Position numbers and translations under genes: made by a program. Shown piece after piece: positions 1 to 7,793 of a stretch of 51,859 nt of DNA. Position 1 is the first letter of the stretch; every line of letters begins with the position of its first letter. The notes below the pieces were generated by a model. It saw only the letters and a list, made by a program, of their open reading frames with translations, did not search any database and was not told where the DNA came from. The DNA comes from Bacteroidaceae bacterium (GTDB lineage Bacteria; Bacteroidota; Bacteroidia; Bacteroidales; Bacteroidaceae), in contig JAFNXM010000011.1 of the NCBI GenBank assembly GCA_017383485.1, positions 1 to 51,859 of the forward strand, in the 5' to 3' direction.

Positions 1-1
1 T

Positions 2-211
2 ATTGCTATGCTTGGCTATGGTGCGTTTATGACTGGCGCAATCCTTAAGAATTCTTATATCGCTGTGGGAGGTTTGATTACTGGCATCGGAGGTGCTGTC
101 GCTATGTCGCTTCTTCATACCAACGACTATGCTTTGATATTTGCAGCTGCCTCTGTTGTTTCGATGATTCTGCCTGGTGTGATGATGAATCGTAAGGCTA
201 ATAAAAAATAA
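2..211 (+). CDS. C-terminal part of a small membrane protein (partial)
   Basis: The reading frame is open to the left edge of the window, so only the last 69 residues are visible and the true start lies outside. The residues form two or three hydrophobic, Gly/Ala-rich segments (for example around YIAVGGLITGIGGAVAMSLL and ALIFAAASVVSMILPGVMM) and end with a short basic tail (NRKANKK), as expected for an inner-membrane protein with a cytoplasmic C-terminus. The stop lies 5 bases before the ATG of the winged-helix regulator that follows, so the two are probably co-transcribed and may work together. I do not recognise the family and assign no function. Confidence 0.6.
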   Translation: MAMLGYGAFMTGAILKNSYIAVGGLITGIGGAVAMSLLHTNDYALIFAAASVVSMILPGVMMNRKANKK

Positions 212-216
212 GTAAG

Positions 217-498
217 ATGTTTAAAAAATTAGATCCATTACTTCACTCCGAACTCCGTTTGGCTGTAATGTCTGTGCTTATTGATTTGGAGGAGGCAGAC
301 TTTGTTTACCTTCGCGAAGCAACGGGTGCGACGGCTGGTAACTTGAGTGTGCAGATAGAAAAGTTAACTTCTGCTGGGTATATTATGGTGGAGAAGGGCT
401 ACAAAGGGAAGAAACCGCAAACGATATGTAGAATTTCTCCCGAGGGTCTCAGGGCTTTCGAAGAGTATGTCGAAGCCCTGAAGACGTATTTGAAATAA
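217..498 (+). CDS. Winged-helix transcriptional regulator (MarR/ArsR-like, 93 aa)
   Basis: This is a compact single-domain DNA-binding protein. Helix-turn-helix residues run from about 15 to 60 (LRLAVMSVL, then YLREATGATAGNLSVQIEKL as the recognition region), followed by a basic wing (VEKGYKGKKPQTICRIS) and a C-terminal helix. The pattern fits the short winged-helix family (HTH_27 type) common in Bacteroidetes, which usually regulates a neighbouring membrane-protein gene. It follows the partial membrane-protein gene by 5 bases, which suggests an operon and possibly regulation of that partner. No ligand domain is present. The target is unknown. Confidence 0.8.
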   Translation: MFKKLDPLLHSELRLAVMSVLIDLEEADFVYLREATGATAGNLSVQIEKLTSAGYIMVEKGYKGKKPQTICRISPEGLRAFEEYVEALKTYLK

Positions 499-501
499 TA
501 G

Positions 502-545
502 AAGCCTCCTCGCAAGATGTGTCATCTATGCGAGGAGGCTTTTGT
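502..545 (+). terminator. Rho-independent terminator after the winged-helix regulator
   Basis: A 13-bp perfect stem (AAGCCTCCTCGCA at 502-514, TGCGAGGAGGCTT at 529-541) is followed by TTTGTTTT, immediately after the regulator stop codon. Confidence 0.85.
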
Positions 546-608
546 TTTGTCTAAACTCTGGATATGATGTAAACGAAAGAAAGTTCACAAAATTGTGAAC
601 TTTCTTTG

Positions 609-693
609 CGGAGAGAGAGGGATTCGAACCCCCGGTACCTCTCGGTACGGCAGTTTTCAAGACTGCTGTAATCGACCACTCTACCATCTCTCC
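609..693 (-). tRNA. tRNA-Ser(TGA)
   Basis: On the minus strand the gene starts GGAGAGATGG and ends in TCTCTCC plus discriminator G, giving a complete 7-bp acceptor stem. The anticodon stem GCAGT/ACTGC encloses the loop CTTGAAA with anticodon TGA (genomic 657-659). A long variable arm (CCGTACCGAGAGGTACCGG region) marks a class II tRNA, and the T arm holds GGTTCGAATCC. At 85 nt the length suits tRNA-Ser. CCA is not encoded (the next bases are CAAAG), so it would be added after transcription. It reads UCA codons. Confidence 0.95.
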
Positions 694-888
694 TAATGAG
701 TTGGTCTCATTAACTGGGTGCAAAATTAGGGATTATTTTTTATTTGGCAAATATTTTTCTGGTTTTTTTCAAAAAAATATTGATTTTTCTCTTTTTTGAT
801 GAGGTGTGTGGTGCTTCGGCGGAGAATTGAGGTGAAATGTACGCTGTTTCATATATTTTTTCGGGAGAGGAATGTGCAGGAAATAAAC

Positions 889-967
889 CCTGACCTTTTT
901 TTCACGAGGCGTCGCGAAATTTCAACGAGGCGTCGCGAAATTTTAACGGGGCGTCGCGAAGTTTTTT
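889..967 (+). repeat. Family-1 intergenic element, copy A (three tandem 21-bp units)
   Basis: Three direct copies of the core CGAGGCGTCGCGAAA (the third reads CGGGGCGTCGCGAAG) begin at 905, 926 and 947, a period of exactly 21 bp. The left flank CCTGACCTTTTTTT resembles one inverted arm of other family members, but no matching right arm is evident, so this copy looks like an expanded tandem core with degraded arms. It lies downstream of the minus-strand lptD/lipoprotein genes. Confidence 0.85.
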
Positions 968-1067
968 GTATGCTTTTTTGAATGTAGTTTTGGGGTGAAT
1001 GTTGGGGTGATGGGTCGGATGTCTGTGAGTGATGTGTTAGGGATGGTGGCGACGTGGTGATACAATT

Positions 1068-1105
1068 CGCCCCACCGGCTTTGTGAGATGTTGCGGGTGG
1101 GGCGT
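1068..1105 (-). terminator. GC-rich hairpin downstream of the BACON lipoprotein gene
   Basis: A perfect 9-bp stem (CGCCCCACC at 1068-1076, GGTGGGGCG at 1097-1105) lies about 50 bases beyond the lipoprotein stop on the minus strand. No clear T tract follows, so termination is possible but not shown. Confidence 0.4.
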
Positions 1106-1154
1106 ATGTTGAAAACTGGGTGCCCTGGATGTTGGGCGGTATTTGATATGTGCC

Positions 1155-1853
1155 TTAGATCTTTTTCTTGCCTTCTTGCTTCACGTAGATGATGGTGGTG
1201 ACACCTTCTGAAGTGAGCGAGAGTTGTGCCTCGCGTGCGGTGGACAGTTCGTTGGGCTTGATATTAAGTATTGCCATGTTTGTACCGCTCATGAATGTTT
1301 CGATCTGAGGTTTGATCCACTCAGCATTTGAGGTGAGAGTCGCGCTCTTACCATAGGTGCTGAAGTGAATAGCATGCGATTGTGTGTTGTATAGCAAATC
1401 TAATTCAAATCTGGCTTTGAGACTATTGAAACTGCCGTTGGCATCCGTATTGGTGTATTTGGGTTGTGGGGAAATGATGTTCAACCATGCAGCCTGATAG
1501 ATGGGTGTAGAGATGCTCAGGTACGAGTTGATGCTGATGCGGCCAGAGCGATTTTGTCCAGTCGTATTTGGCGTAGTGCTGATGCCGATACGTGTGATGC
1601 CATAACTGCCTGCTGGTATCTCTTGGCTATTGGGTGATGCCTCGAACCATTCACCCTCTTTGGTCATAGTCCATGAGTCGTAAGAAACCAGTGTGGTTGT
1701 GTCTGTCGTTTGGTCGGCATAGAAGACGATGCCCTCGGGGCGTTGTGGGTAGAAGTAGATTTCGTGATATTCATTCTCGCCGTTGAGACACGATGTCATT
1801 GTTGCTGTGATCAATGCCAGGCAAAGTGAGATTTTTGTGAAAGTTGATTTCAT
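1155..1853 (-). CDS. BACON-like domain lipoprotein (232 aa)
   Basis: The N-terminus (MKSTFTKISLCLALITATMTSC) is a lipoprotein signal peptide with a lipobox ending at Cys22, so the protein is probably anchored in the outer membrane or periplasm. The rest is beta-rich. It contains two stretches resembling BACON-type Ig-like folds: one around residues 80-125 (GITRIGISTTPNTTGQNRSG, then IYQAAWLNI) and one near 170-230 (SNAEWIKPQ, then EAQLSLTSEGVTTIIYVKQEG). The closing VKQEG is typical of BACON repeats. BACON domains usually occur in Bacteroidetes surface proteins and may bind carbohydrate. The gene starts 57 bases after the lptD stop on the same strand, so it may share its transcript. The specific role is unknown. 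Confidence 0.7.
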   Translation of the reverse strand: MKSTFTKISLCLALITATMTSCLNGENEYHEIYFYPQRPEGIVFYADQTTDTTTLVSYDSWTMTKEGEWFEASPNSQEIPAGSYGITRIGISTTPNTTGQNRSGRISINSYLSISTPIYQAAWLNIISPQPKYTNTDANGSFNSLKARFELDLLYNTQSHAIHFSTYGKSATLTSNAEWIKPQIETFMSGTNMAILNIKPNELSTAREAQLSLTSEGVTTIIYVKQEGKKKI

Positions 1854-1910
1854 CTTTGTAGAGTTGTTTCTTAAATGTTAGTACTATATAATATATATAT
1901 GTATGGTGGA

Positions 1911-4661
1911 TTAGTACCACTCAATGTTGCTGCTGTACGAACTGCGCTTCTTCCATTTCAAGACGTCGGCCAATTCGCTTGACTTCGCACGGAAGGTGAA
2001 ATTGTAGGAGACGTAGGGGCGCAGAACGACGTTGCACGACATCTCGAAGCAGTGCAAGTCGCGAGAGAGCGAGGCTGTGGTCATCGAGAGTTGCTTCATC
2101 TTGAAATCATATCCCGACGAGAAGGTGATATTCCAACCATCTGCGATGCGTACGTAACCCGAAAAGTTGAGTGTCTGTGTGAAAGAGTAGGGATAGCGCA
2201 TACGTCGTACGTTGATATCCTTAGCCTTGTCTTCAAACATCGTGATACCGTAGGATACAGTCAAGGACCAGGGGAGTGAGAAGGTGAGGTATCCATCCTC
2301 GTCGACCTTGGCTTTTTGCTTTTTCTTCACACTTTGTTGCGATGCTTTCAGGTCTGGGTCGATATTTGCATCTTCTGCGTCAAGGTCCTCCTCGTCTGTT
2401 GTGGCTTTGCTCTCGCCCAGAGTGCTCTTTCTGCCCTTCAATTTGTCCATCCACTTTTGCCATGTCTGATTGTTGAAGGTGTATGACAGGTTCTGAGACA
2501 TTCCGCCGAAGCGGCCAAAGCGTCCGTAGCTCCACTCGGTGCGATCGCTTCGGATGACCTGACCTCGTTGGTTGAAGGCGTAGGCGTATGTAGCGAATAC
2601 GGCGGCCAGCGAGAAGGTGTAGTTCTTGGTCAACTTCAGACGAATACGTGTGGACAAGTCGCTCCAGGGTTGTGTCTTTGCGGCAAAGTTGTATGAAAGG
2701 CTTCCGCTTAATTCGTCAATCAAACTAATCTTTCGCACACCGGTGGTGTCGCGGTCGCTTTTCACCTTCATCTCAAGATTGTTCGAGAGCGACATTGATA
2801 GCATCCCCTGTTGCTTGCCCGTAGGATAACCATACAGCGCGCCTTGATAGGGCGAATATTGTACAGTCGTGACATTACCATATTGGTCAGTACGTACGTA
2901 GCTGTCCTGATAGCCATAGCGCTCGGCGGTAAAGTCCGGCGCATACGACAGAGATATCGAGGGCTTCATCACGTGGCGAATCATCTGTATCTTATCCCCA
3001 AAGAGTTTGCGCCAAGGCTTATAGAAACCGTAGAGCGTAGTATTGGCCGAGATGCCCACATTCCATTCGTAGAGGTTGTAGAAACCGTAAGTCGTGTCTA
3101 CACGTTCCACCATTTCTTCTTCATCCCACGACTTTTTCACACGACTCGTATACATGATGTCGCGGAAATTGAAGTTGGGCGTAATATTAATGTATTTGAA
3201 CAGCTGAAAACTTGCATCAATAGGAATGCGGTGCTGCATACCATTGCGCCAATCTTTGATAAAGTTTGATTTGAACAGTTGGTTTTCCTTCGTCGTGATA
3301 CTATTTGACAATTGTCCAGTATACGACATCGAAATCTTCTCGTACCAGCGCTCCTTGCCGGCTTGCTTTTTGCGGCGGAAGGGGTAGAATCTGTTCAGAG
3401 ATATAGATACGTCGGGCAGGGTCACCGAAAGCGAAGAATCTCGCATATTCTGTGTGATATTGGTCGAAGCGGAGATGTTCAGACCAATAGAGGGGAAGGT
3501 GTGAGATAAACTGATCGAACTGGCGCGTGTACTCTGTGTGTAGGAAAGTGGATTGTACATACTCTCCAGGTTCTTGCGCTCATAATTTTCCGAAGCAAAG
3601 TTGACGCGAGCAGAGAAGGAAGTATTGCCACCAGCCCGAGTGTCTTTTGAGTGCGACCATTGCACTTTCAAACTCTTGGTTACTGAGTAGTCGGGCATAT
3701 TCTTTTCGCCCTCGACGGTACGGATAAAGCTGGCGTAGAAGTTACCATTATATTTGTAGCGCTTGCGGTAATTCATTTCTCCGCTTACCCCCCACGAACC
3801 TTTGGTGTAGATTTCCCCCAGGGCTTTGAAGTCCAGATAATCATTGATAGCAAAATAATATCCCCCGTCGCGAGCATAAAATCCGCGTAGGGTTTCGTCA
3901 CCAAACGAGGGGACAATGATACCGCTGGAGTATTTCTTTGTCATTGGGATGAAGCCGTATGGCACGGCCAAGGGGAGTGGTACGTCCGCGACCACGAGAT
4001 AAGCGGGGCCGAAGTAGGATTCTTTGCCAGGGATCACCTTTCCGCGTGTCAAGTGTACGTAGAAGTGAGGATGTTCGGCGTCGCAGGTGGTGTATTTGCC
4101 ATCTTTGAAATAGAGGGTGCCATCGTCTCCGCGTTTAGCTTCGTTGCTTTTCAAGAAGCCGTTGCCTTGTGCTGTCGACACGTTGGTGATATATCCTTTC
4201 TGGGTCTTGAAGTTGAAGGACATCTTCTCGCTTTTATACTCCTCAGAACCTTGTCTGAAGATGGGCGTTTCCAATAGCACATTCTTGACGGTGTCGCGAT
4301 AGCCCTCGGCGTGCACCATGCTGCTGTCCATACTCATCGACAATTTTGCAGCATCTATTTTCATCCCCTGGTAGTTCACGTTGGCTTGGCCGAATAGGTA
4401 GGCAAAGTTGGTACCTGCTTCATACACCAACGAGTCGTTTGCCGTATATTCTACGGGTGAATCGATGCCTGCCTTACGACGTCGTACGCTGTCGGTTTGG
4501 GCTGAGTCTGTCGAAAGGCTGTCGTTGGCGCTGTATAATAAGGCTCCGCCCTGCATACCCCTTGGTGCGGAGTGTGCAGACAAAACTACTGCTGAAAGCA
4601 TTAGGGCTACCAGCAATATAGGGAGTGCCAGGATATTTCCTTTCAAATCAGTTTTCCTCAC
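1911..4661 (-). CDS. lptD: LPS-assembly outer-membrane protein LptD (Bacteroidetes type, 916 aa)
   Basis: This is the predicted outer-membrane translocon that inserts lipopolysaccharide into the outer leaflet. A hydrophobic signal segment (about residues 9-31) is followed by an OstA/LptD-N periplasmic beta-jellyroll region (about 65-220; SLVYEAGTNFAYLFGQANVNYQGMKIDAAKL is typical, shown here only as key residues YLFGQANVNYQG). A long C-terminal region (about 240-916) of alternating aromatic and polar strands ends in WY and fits the beta-barrel. A charged insert near 735-790 (DEEDLDAEDANIDPDLKASQ) is probably a loop. The length agrees with Bacteroidetes LptD_2 proteins of about 900 residues. 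The partner lptE lies at 42585-43115. Large frames on the opposite strand are shadows. Confidence 0.88.
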   Translation of the reverse strand: MRKTDLKGNILALPILLVALMLSAVVLSAHSAPRGMQGGALLYSANDSLSTDSAQTDSVRRRKAGIDSPVEYTANDSLVYEAGTNFAYLFGQANVNYQGMKIDAAKLSMSMDSSMVHAEGYRDTVKNVLLETPIFRQGSEEYKSEKMSFNFKTQKGYITNVSTAQGNGFLKSNEAKRGDDGTLYFKDGKYTTCDAEHPHFYVHLTRGKVIPGKESYFGPAYLVVADVPLPLAVPYGFIPMTKKYSSGIIVPSFGDETLRGFYARDGGYYFAINDYLDFKALGEIYTKGSWGVSGEMNYRKRYKYNGNFYASFIRTVEGEKNMPDYSVTKSLKVQWSHSKDTRAGGNTSFSARVNFASENYERKNLESMYNPLSYTQSTRASSISLSHTFPSIGLNISASTNITQNMRDSSLSVTLPDVSISLNRFYPFRRKKQAGKERWYEKISMSYTGQLSNSITTKENQLFKSNFIKDWRNGMQHRIPIDASFQLFKYINITPNFNFRDIMYTSRVKKSWDEEEMVERVDTTYGFYNLYEWNVGISANTTLYGFYKPWRKLFGDKIQMIRHVMKPSISLSYAPDFTAERYGYQDSYVRTDQYGNVTTVQYSPYQGALYGYPTGKQQGMLSMSLSNNLEMKVKSDRDTTGVRKISLIDELSGSLSYNFAAKTQPWSDLSTRIRLKLTKNYTFSLAAVFATYAYAFNQRGQVIRSDRTEWSYGRFGRFGGMSQNLSYTFNNQTWQKWMDKLKGRKSTLGESKATTDEEDLDAEDANIDPDLKASQQSVKKKQKAKVDEDGYLTFSLPWSLTVSYGITMFEDKAKDINVRRMRYPYSFTQTLNFSGYVRIADGWNITFSSGYDFKMKQLSMTTASLSRDLHCFEMSCNVVLRPYVSYNFTFRAKSSELADVLKWKKRSSYSSNIEWY

Positions 4662-4673
4662 TTATTTACACGA

Positions 4674-4708
4674 GGTAGATATAATCTACCTTACGATCGG
4701 CAAAAGTA
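4674..4708 (-). promoter_or_regulatory. Putative lptD -7 box and leader inverted repeat
   Basis: On the minus strand TACTTTTG (4701-4708) matches the Bacteroidetes -7 consensus TAnnTTTG, 40 bases before the lptD ATG. Between it and the start codon lies a perfect inverted repeat, GGTAGAT-ATA-ATCTACC (4674-4690). It could be an operator or a leader hairpin. No good -33 box is seen. Confidence 0.45.
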
Positions 4709-4777
4709 CATAAAAATATTGATTTCTTTTGCTCTTTAAGGTATTTTAGTAGGTTTCGTAGGCATTCAGGCACGTTA

Positions 4778-5317
4778 CTAACCAAACATCTCGTGCCATT
4801 TCAAGAAAATCTCTACTCCTTCGTGTCCAAACTTTTCCAGACTTGCTACGACTCGTTCCAGGCTTTTCGCAGACTCGGGGCGGCTTTTCGAGTAGAACTT
4901 GTCCGCGTAGCACACCACCTGTTCTTCGAGTGTTTCGGGGCGATAATCTCCCAGTGACAGGGGGAGTCCGCGCTCCTCGATTTGCTTTGCGGTCAGTCCC
5001 GTGCCGGTGTGTCGCTCGCAGATGCGGGCCATGGTTTCGTCTCCCTCGCTACGCATCATTTCTGCACCGCATCGTCCGTGCAGCAAGTAGGGTAGTGTGC
5101 CGCGACAGTGGATGCCTGGCGCGTCGGTCCGACAAATGCCAATGTCGTGAAGCATTGCACCGCGATAGAGCATATCCGTATTCAAATGCAATTCGGGATG
5201 TCGTGCTGCCACGCCGAGCGCATGTGCCGCTACCTGGGTGCTATGGTGAATGAGCAGGCGGCGCAACTCATCGTCCTCGGGATAATATTTTTGGATGATT
5301 TCTAAAGGGGAAAGCAT
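4778..5317 (-). CDS. HD-domain phosphohydrolase (HDIG type, 179 aa)
   Basis: The metal-binding HD signature is present: His25 in LLIHHSTQVAAHAL, then His57-Asp58 in AMLHDIGI, a later His cluster (CERHTG, about residue 105) and a closing Asp in VVCYADKFYSK (about 139). This order fits the small stand-alone HD phosphohydrolases annotated as HDIG-domain proteins in Bacteroidetes. Such enzymes remove phosphate from nucleotides or related compounds, but the substrate cannot be read from the sequence. It is cytoplasmic, with no signal peptide. It lies upstream of lptD on the same strand across a 116-base gap that contains the putative lptD promoter, so it is probably a separate unit. Confidence 0.8.
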   Translation of the reverse strand: MLSPLEIIQKYYPEDDELRRLLIHHSTQVAAHALGVAARHPELHLNTDMLYRGAMLHDIGICRTDAPGIHCRGTLPYLLHGRCGAEMMRSEGDETMARICERHTGTGLTAKQIEERGLPLSLGDYRPETLEEQVVCYADKFYSKSRPESAKSLERVVASLEKFGHEGVEIFLKWHEMFG

Positions 5318-5440
5318 AGAAAGTTGGGGTTAAAGGTGAGGGGGTAAGAGGCTAAAGTCAAGAGACAAAGGTCAGGAGACTGGGGACTCGAAGTTAGGGA
5401 AAGCGCGGGCGATGTGCGCCACCAACAAACCTGAGCAAAA
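5318..5440. repeat. Purine-rich degenerate low-complexity tract
   Basis: The first 80 or so bases are made of loosely repeated G/A-rich words (GGGGTTAAAGG, AAGTCAAGAGACAAAGGTCAGGAGAC, GGGGAC). The tract resembles those at 20100-20155 and 30435-30490. It lies between the divergent HD-hydrolase and udk genes. I see no gene in it. Confidence 0.5.
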
Positions 5441-5539
5441 TTAAACGTTTCTGCGCAACTGCTCAGGTGCAAACGGAGATTTTTTTAGTTTTGTGGGAAA
5501 AATAGGTGCGACTTTGCCCATTTGAGCCAAAGTTTTTCC

Positions 5540-5547
5540 TAAATTTG
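5540..5547 (+). promoter_or_regulatory. -7 box upstream of udk
   Basis: TAAATTTG matches TAnnTTTG exactly, 40 bases before the udk ATG. TTTG words lie 15 and 23 bases upstream, on either side of the usual 19-21 spacing, so the -33 assignment is uncertain. Confidence 0.45.
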
Positions 5548-5587
5548 CCATGATATAAATTGTCGAACAATAAAACGAAAAAACAAT

Positions 5588-6223
5588 ATGCTTATCATAG
5601 GTATCGCTGGGGGTACAGGGTCGGGCAAGACGACCGTGGTCAGAAAAATTGTGGAGTCCCTGCCCGAGGCTTCTGTGGCGGTGATTCCGCAGGACTCGTA
5701 TTACAACGACCAATCTGACCTGCCCCTGAATGTGCGCAAGCAGACCAACTTTGACCACCCCGACGCCTTCGAATGGCCACTTCTGGCACAGCAGATCGAG
5801 GACCTCAAGGCAGGTCGTGCCATCGAGCAACCGACGTATTCCTATATCACCTGCACGCGCTTGCCCGAGACCGTGCATGTCGAACCCCGCGACGTCATCA
5901 TCGTCGAGGGCATCATGACGCTATATGACAAGAAGTTGCGCGACCAGATGGACTTGAAAATCTTCGTGGATGCCGAACCCGACGAACGCCTCCTGCGCGT
6001 CATCGTACGCGATATTGCCGAGCGCGGTCACCCCTTGGAAATGCTTATCTCGAAGTATCGCAACGTGTTGAAACCAATGCACGACGAGTTTATCGAACCT
6101 ACCAAGCAATTTGCAGACATTATCATCCCCAATGGTGGAGACAACGAAAGGGCGATTTCAATGATGAAACTGTACATCATGTCAGCCCTGAAGGAACAAA
6201 AAGAAAAGAGTGTATCGCGTTGA
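5588..6223 (+). CDS. udk: Uridine kinase (uridine/cytidine monophosphokinase)
   Basis: Udk phosphorylates uridine and cytidine to UMP and CMP in pyrimidine salvage, in the cytoplasm. The P-loop GGTGSGKTT sits at residues 8-16. The catalytic or base-contact region is DSYYNDQSDL (about 37-46), followed by NFDHPDAFEW (about 54-63), a standard Udk signature, and IVEGIMTLYD (about 104-113). The length of 211 residues matches the family (about 205-215). A -7 promoter box lies 40 bases upstream, and an intrinsic terminator overlaps the last codons. An opposing tRNA-Arg gene follows. Confidence 0.95.
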   Translation: MLIIGIAGGTGSGKTTVVRKIVESLPEASVAVIPQDSYYNDQSDLPLNVRKQTNFDHPDAFEWPLLAQQIEDLKAGRAIEQPTYSYITCTRLPETVHVEPRDVIIVEGIMTLYDKKLRDQMDLKIFVDAEPDERLLRVIVRDIAERGHPLEMLISKYRNVLKPMHDEFIEPTKQFADIIIPNGGDNERAISMMKLYIMSALKEQKEKSVSR

Positions 6224-6236
6224 TACACTCTTTTTG
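6205..6236 (+). terminator. Rho-independent terminator overlapping the udk stop codon
   Basis: A perfect 12-bp stem (AAAGAGTGTATC at 6205-6216, GATACACTCTTT at 6222-6233) with a 5-base loop runs into a T tract. Its left arm encodes the last residues of Udk (KSVS). Confidence 0.85.
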
Positions 6237-6247
6237 CATATTCGGCC

Positions 6248-6324
6248 TGGTGACTCCGTTGGGATTCAAACCCAAGACCTTCAGAACCGGAATCTGACGC
6301 TCTATTCAGCTAAGCTACGGAGCC
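6248..6324 (-). tRNA. tRNA-Arg(CCG)
   Basis: On the minus strand the gene begins GGCTCCGTAGCTTAG and closes with CGGAGTC, discriminator A and an encoded CCA, giving a 7-bp acceptor stem with one G-T pair. The anticodon stem TCAGA/TCTGA encloses TTCCGGT, so the anticodon is CCG (Arg, CGG codons). The T loop reads GGTTTGAATCC. The length is 77 nt with CCA. Confidence 0.93.
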
Positions 6325-6439
6325 ATTTGCGCTGCGAAATTACTAAAAGGTGGGGGAATAGGCAAATTTTACTGACGATTTTTAGATTTTGTCGCTATCC
6401 ATCGATCCCTGTCATTTTAATATTTGGCAAGCTGGTTTT

Positions 6440-6795
6440 TGTCAAAATTTTTCGCATTTTTTTGAGGGCGAGAATCGCGTATTTTCATTCACACGGCCCC
6501 CTGGTCGCAAATATCGCCGCTACGAGGCATCAGAAAACAGGTTTTTTGATGGGAAAATGAGCAAAACCTATGATTTCTGTGGGCTTTCGATGAAAAATAG
6601 GGGAGAGGAGGCGGTGAAAAGGAGGGGGCAAATAGACAAAAAAAGTAAGACCTCGTGAAAACTTCGCGACGTCTCGTGAAAATTATCCAAGACTTTTTTT
6701 CAACAGGGTCTTACTTTTTTCAAATGATGTCATTGGTTGTCGCCACGCCCCGTCCTATTTCGACAAGTTGCTTTGTCAAAATTTTTCGCATTTTT
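6440..6795 (+). repeat. Composite 355-bp unit, copy 1
   Basis: The unit is bounded by two direct copies of a 23-bp sequence beginning TTGTCAAAATTTTTCGCATT (6440-6462 and 6773-6795). After the left copy come a GAGG..GAnAATCGCGTA motif, then CGCCGCTACGAGGCATCAGAAAAC (6511-6540 region), a TTTTTTGATGGG stretch, and a family-1 element at 6638-6720. A second copy with the same order and spacing lies at 46540-46893. The unit fills the gap between tRNA-Arg and the 3' end of the acyltransferase gene. Short frames inside it differ between copies, so I consider it non-coding. Confidence 0.75.
6638..6720 (-). repeat. Family-1 intergenic element, copy B
   Basis: Inverted arms (left AAAAAAAGTAAGACC, 6638-6652; right GGTCTTACTTTTTT, 6707-6720) pair over 14 bp. 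Between them is a minus-strand core GAGACGTCGCGAAGTTTTC plus a partial second unit. The arm centre AGTAAGACC differs from that of other copies (AGTCAAGACC), and the opposite arm carries the matching change. Confidence 0.8.
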
Positions 6796-6812
6796 GGGGG
6801 CGTTTTGACGAA

Positions 6813-7385
6813 CTAATTTACAGGAATTTCTTCGACTGCAAATTTATGGGGGAACTTACCCTTGAAGGGGCGATAATACGCCATGATCTCTCGCATGTCG
6901 GCATCAATGTTGCCCGTGGGGACGAGGACTTTGTGGCAGACCACTTTCTTCTGCTCGAAGTCCATAGCATAGAGCATTATGGGCAGGTTGGCCTTGAGCG
7001 CGATGTAGTAAAATCCGCGTTTCCAGGTGTGGGTGAGCGAGCGTGTGCCTTCGGGTGTGATGGCCAATTCGAAGCGGTCGCTCTGCAGGGCACGCTGTGC
7101 CAACTGGTCGGTCAGGCTGGTCTTGCGACTGCGCTCTACGGGCATGCCACCGATGGAGCGGAAAAATTTGCCCAGGGGCCAAAAGAACCATTCCTTTTTC
7201 ATCAGGAAACCTGCCCTGCGGCCGATGCTGGTGTAGTAGAGCTGGGCAATGATGAAATCCCAGTTGCTGGTGTGGGGTGCTACGCAGATGATGCACTTGT
7301 CATAGTGTGGCACGCTGACGTCTACGGTCCAGCCCATCATGCGGTGAAAGATATAGTGTGAGAGCTTTTGTAACATAGTAATCAT
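6813..7385 (-). CDS. PlsC-family acyltransferase (lysophospholipid acyltransferase-like, 190 aa)
   Basis: Members of this family transfer an acyl chain to a glycerophosphate or lipid acceptor at the inner membrane. The catalytic HX4D motif is HTSNWD (residues 38-43). The phosphate-binding block is TPEGTRS (about 108-114), and block II is probably KEWFFWPLGKFFRSIGGMPVER. The length is short for the family (1-acyl-G3P acyltransferases are about 240), but such small versions are common in Bacteroidetes and are annotated only as acyltransferases. The substrate is not known. A second Met at residue 4 could be the start. The 3' end abuts the composite repeat unit. Confidence 0.82.
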   Translation of the reverse strand: MITMLQKLSHYIFHRMMGWTVDVSVPHYDKCIICVAPHTSNWDFIIAQLYYTSIGRRAGFLMKKEWFFWPLGKFFRSIGGMPVERSRKTSLTDQLAQRALQSDRFELAITPEGTRSLTHTWKRGFYYIALKANLPIMLYAMDFEQKKVVCHKVLVPTGNIDADMREIMAYYRPFKGKFPHKFAVEEIPVN

Positions 7386-7495
7386 TTAGGAAAGTCATCA
7401 CAAGTGAAAAGGGCGGAGTATGCAGCCCGGCCACATATCCCGCACCCCTTTTTATTTATCGTCAATGAGTCAGTTCGACTATTGGACATCTCGAC

Positions 7496-7759
7496 TTACG
7501 CTTCTACAATCTTTTGACTGATTGCTTCGGCCTTTGCTGAAAATTCTTCGCGCAGTTTAGCATAGAATTTCTTCACACTACCCTTTTCTGTGTGGCTAAC
7601 ACGTGATACGTATTCACTTCTGAGGTTGATGATTTCCAACATTGTTTGGTTGAGCAAATCTTCGTTACAAGTGTCACACATCTTAAGCACTACGCAGTCT
7701 GCAAAGAGTTCGCCACAGATATAATTCAATTCTTTTTTCAGTTGTCTTCTGCTTGCCAT
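7496..7759 (-). CDS. Small conserved protein of unknown function (87 aa)
   Basis: A short, predominantly helical, charged protein with no signal peptide or membrane segment. A cysteine group CVVLKMCDTC (about residues 22-31) is the only notable feature. It might bind metal, but nothing proves this. The gene starts 34 bases after the korC stop on the same strand and could be the last gene of the kor transcript. I recognise it only as the kind of small hypothetical found in Bacteroidales genomes and assign no function. Confidence 0.6.
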   Translation of the reverse strand: MASRRQLKKELNYICGELFADCVVLKMCDTCNEDLLNQTMLEIINLRSEYVSRVSHTEKGSVKKFYAKLREEFSAKAEAISQKIVEA

Positions 7760-7793
7760 AATCTTATATTTATATTATATACAAAATGTTAGT

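Larger units (their letters stand above)
694..1154. other. Gene-poor intergenic stretch between tRNA-Ser and the BACON lipoprotein
   Basis: This 460-base interval holds the A/T-rich upstream flank of tRNA-Ser, the three-copy 21-bp repeat described separately (about 889-967) and a GC hairpin at 1068-1105. A 61-codon frame across the repeat only reads the 21-bp unit as a seven-residue repeat and has no credible start context. I see no gene. Confidence 0.7.

Noticed and set aside
609-693. tRNA-Ser as a pseudogene because CCA is missing
   Set aside because: All stems are intact, and many bacterial tRNA genes lack an encoded CCA.
889-967. CRISPR array
   Set aside because: The three units are contiguous at 21-bp period with no spacers of varied sequence, and no cas gene is present.
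796-981. 61-codon frame encoding a seven-residue repeat (TRRREIS-like)
   Set aside because: It is the 21-bp repeat read in frame, with no start context or homologue. The same unit occurs in both orientations elsewhere without any frame.
6389-6658. 89-codon plus-strand frame in the tRNA-Arg to acyltransferase gap
   Set aside because: It covers the composite repeat unit, and the second copy of the unit at 46540 does not preserve the frame.
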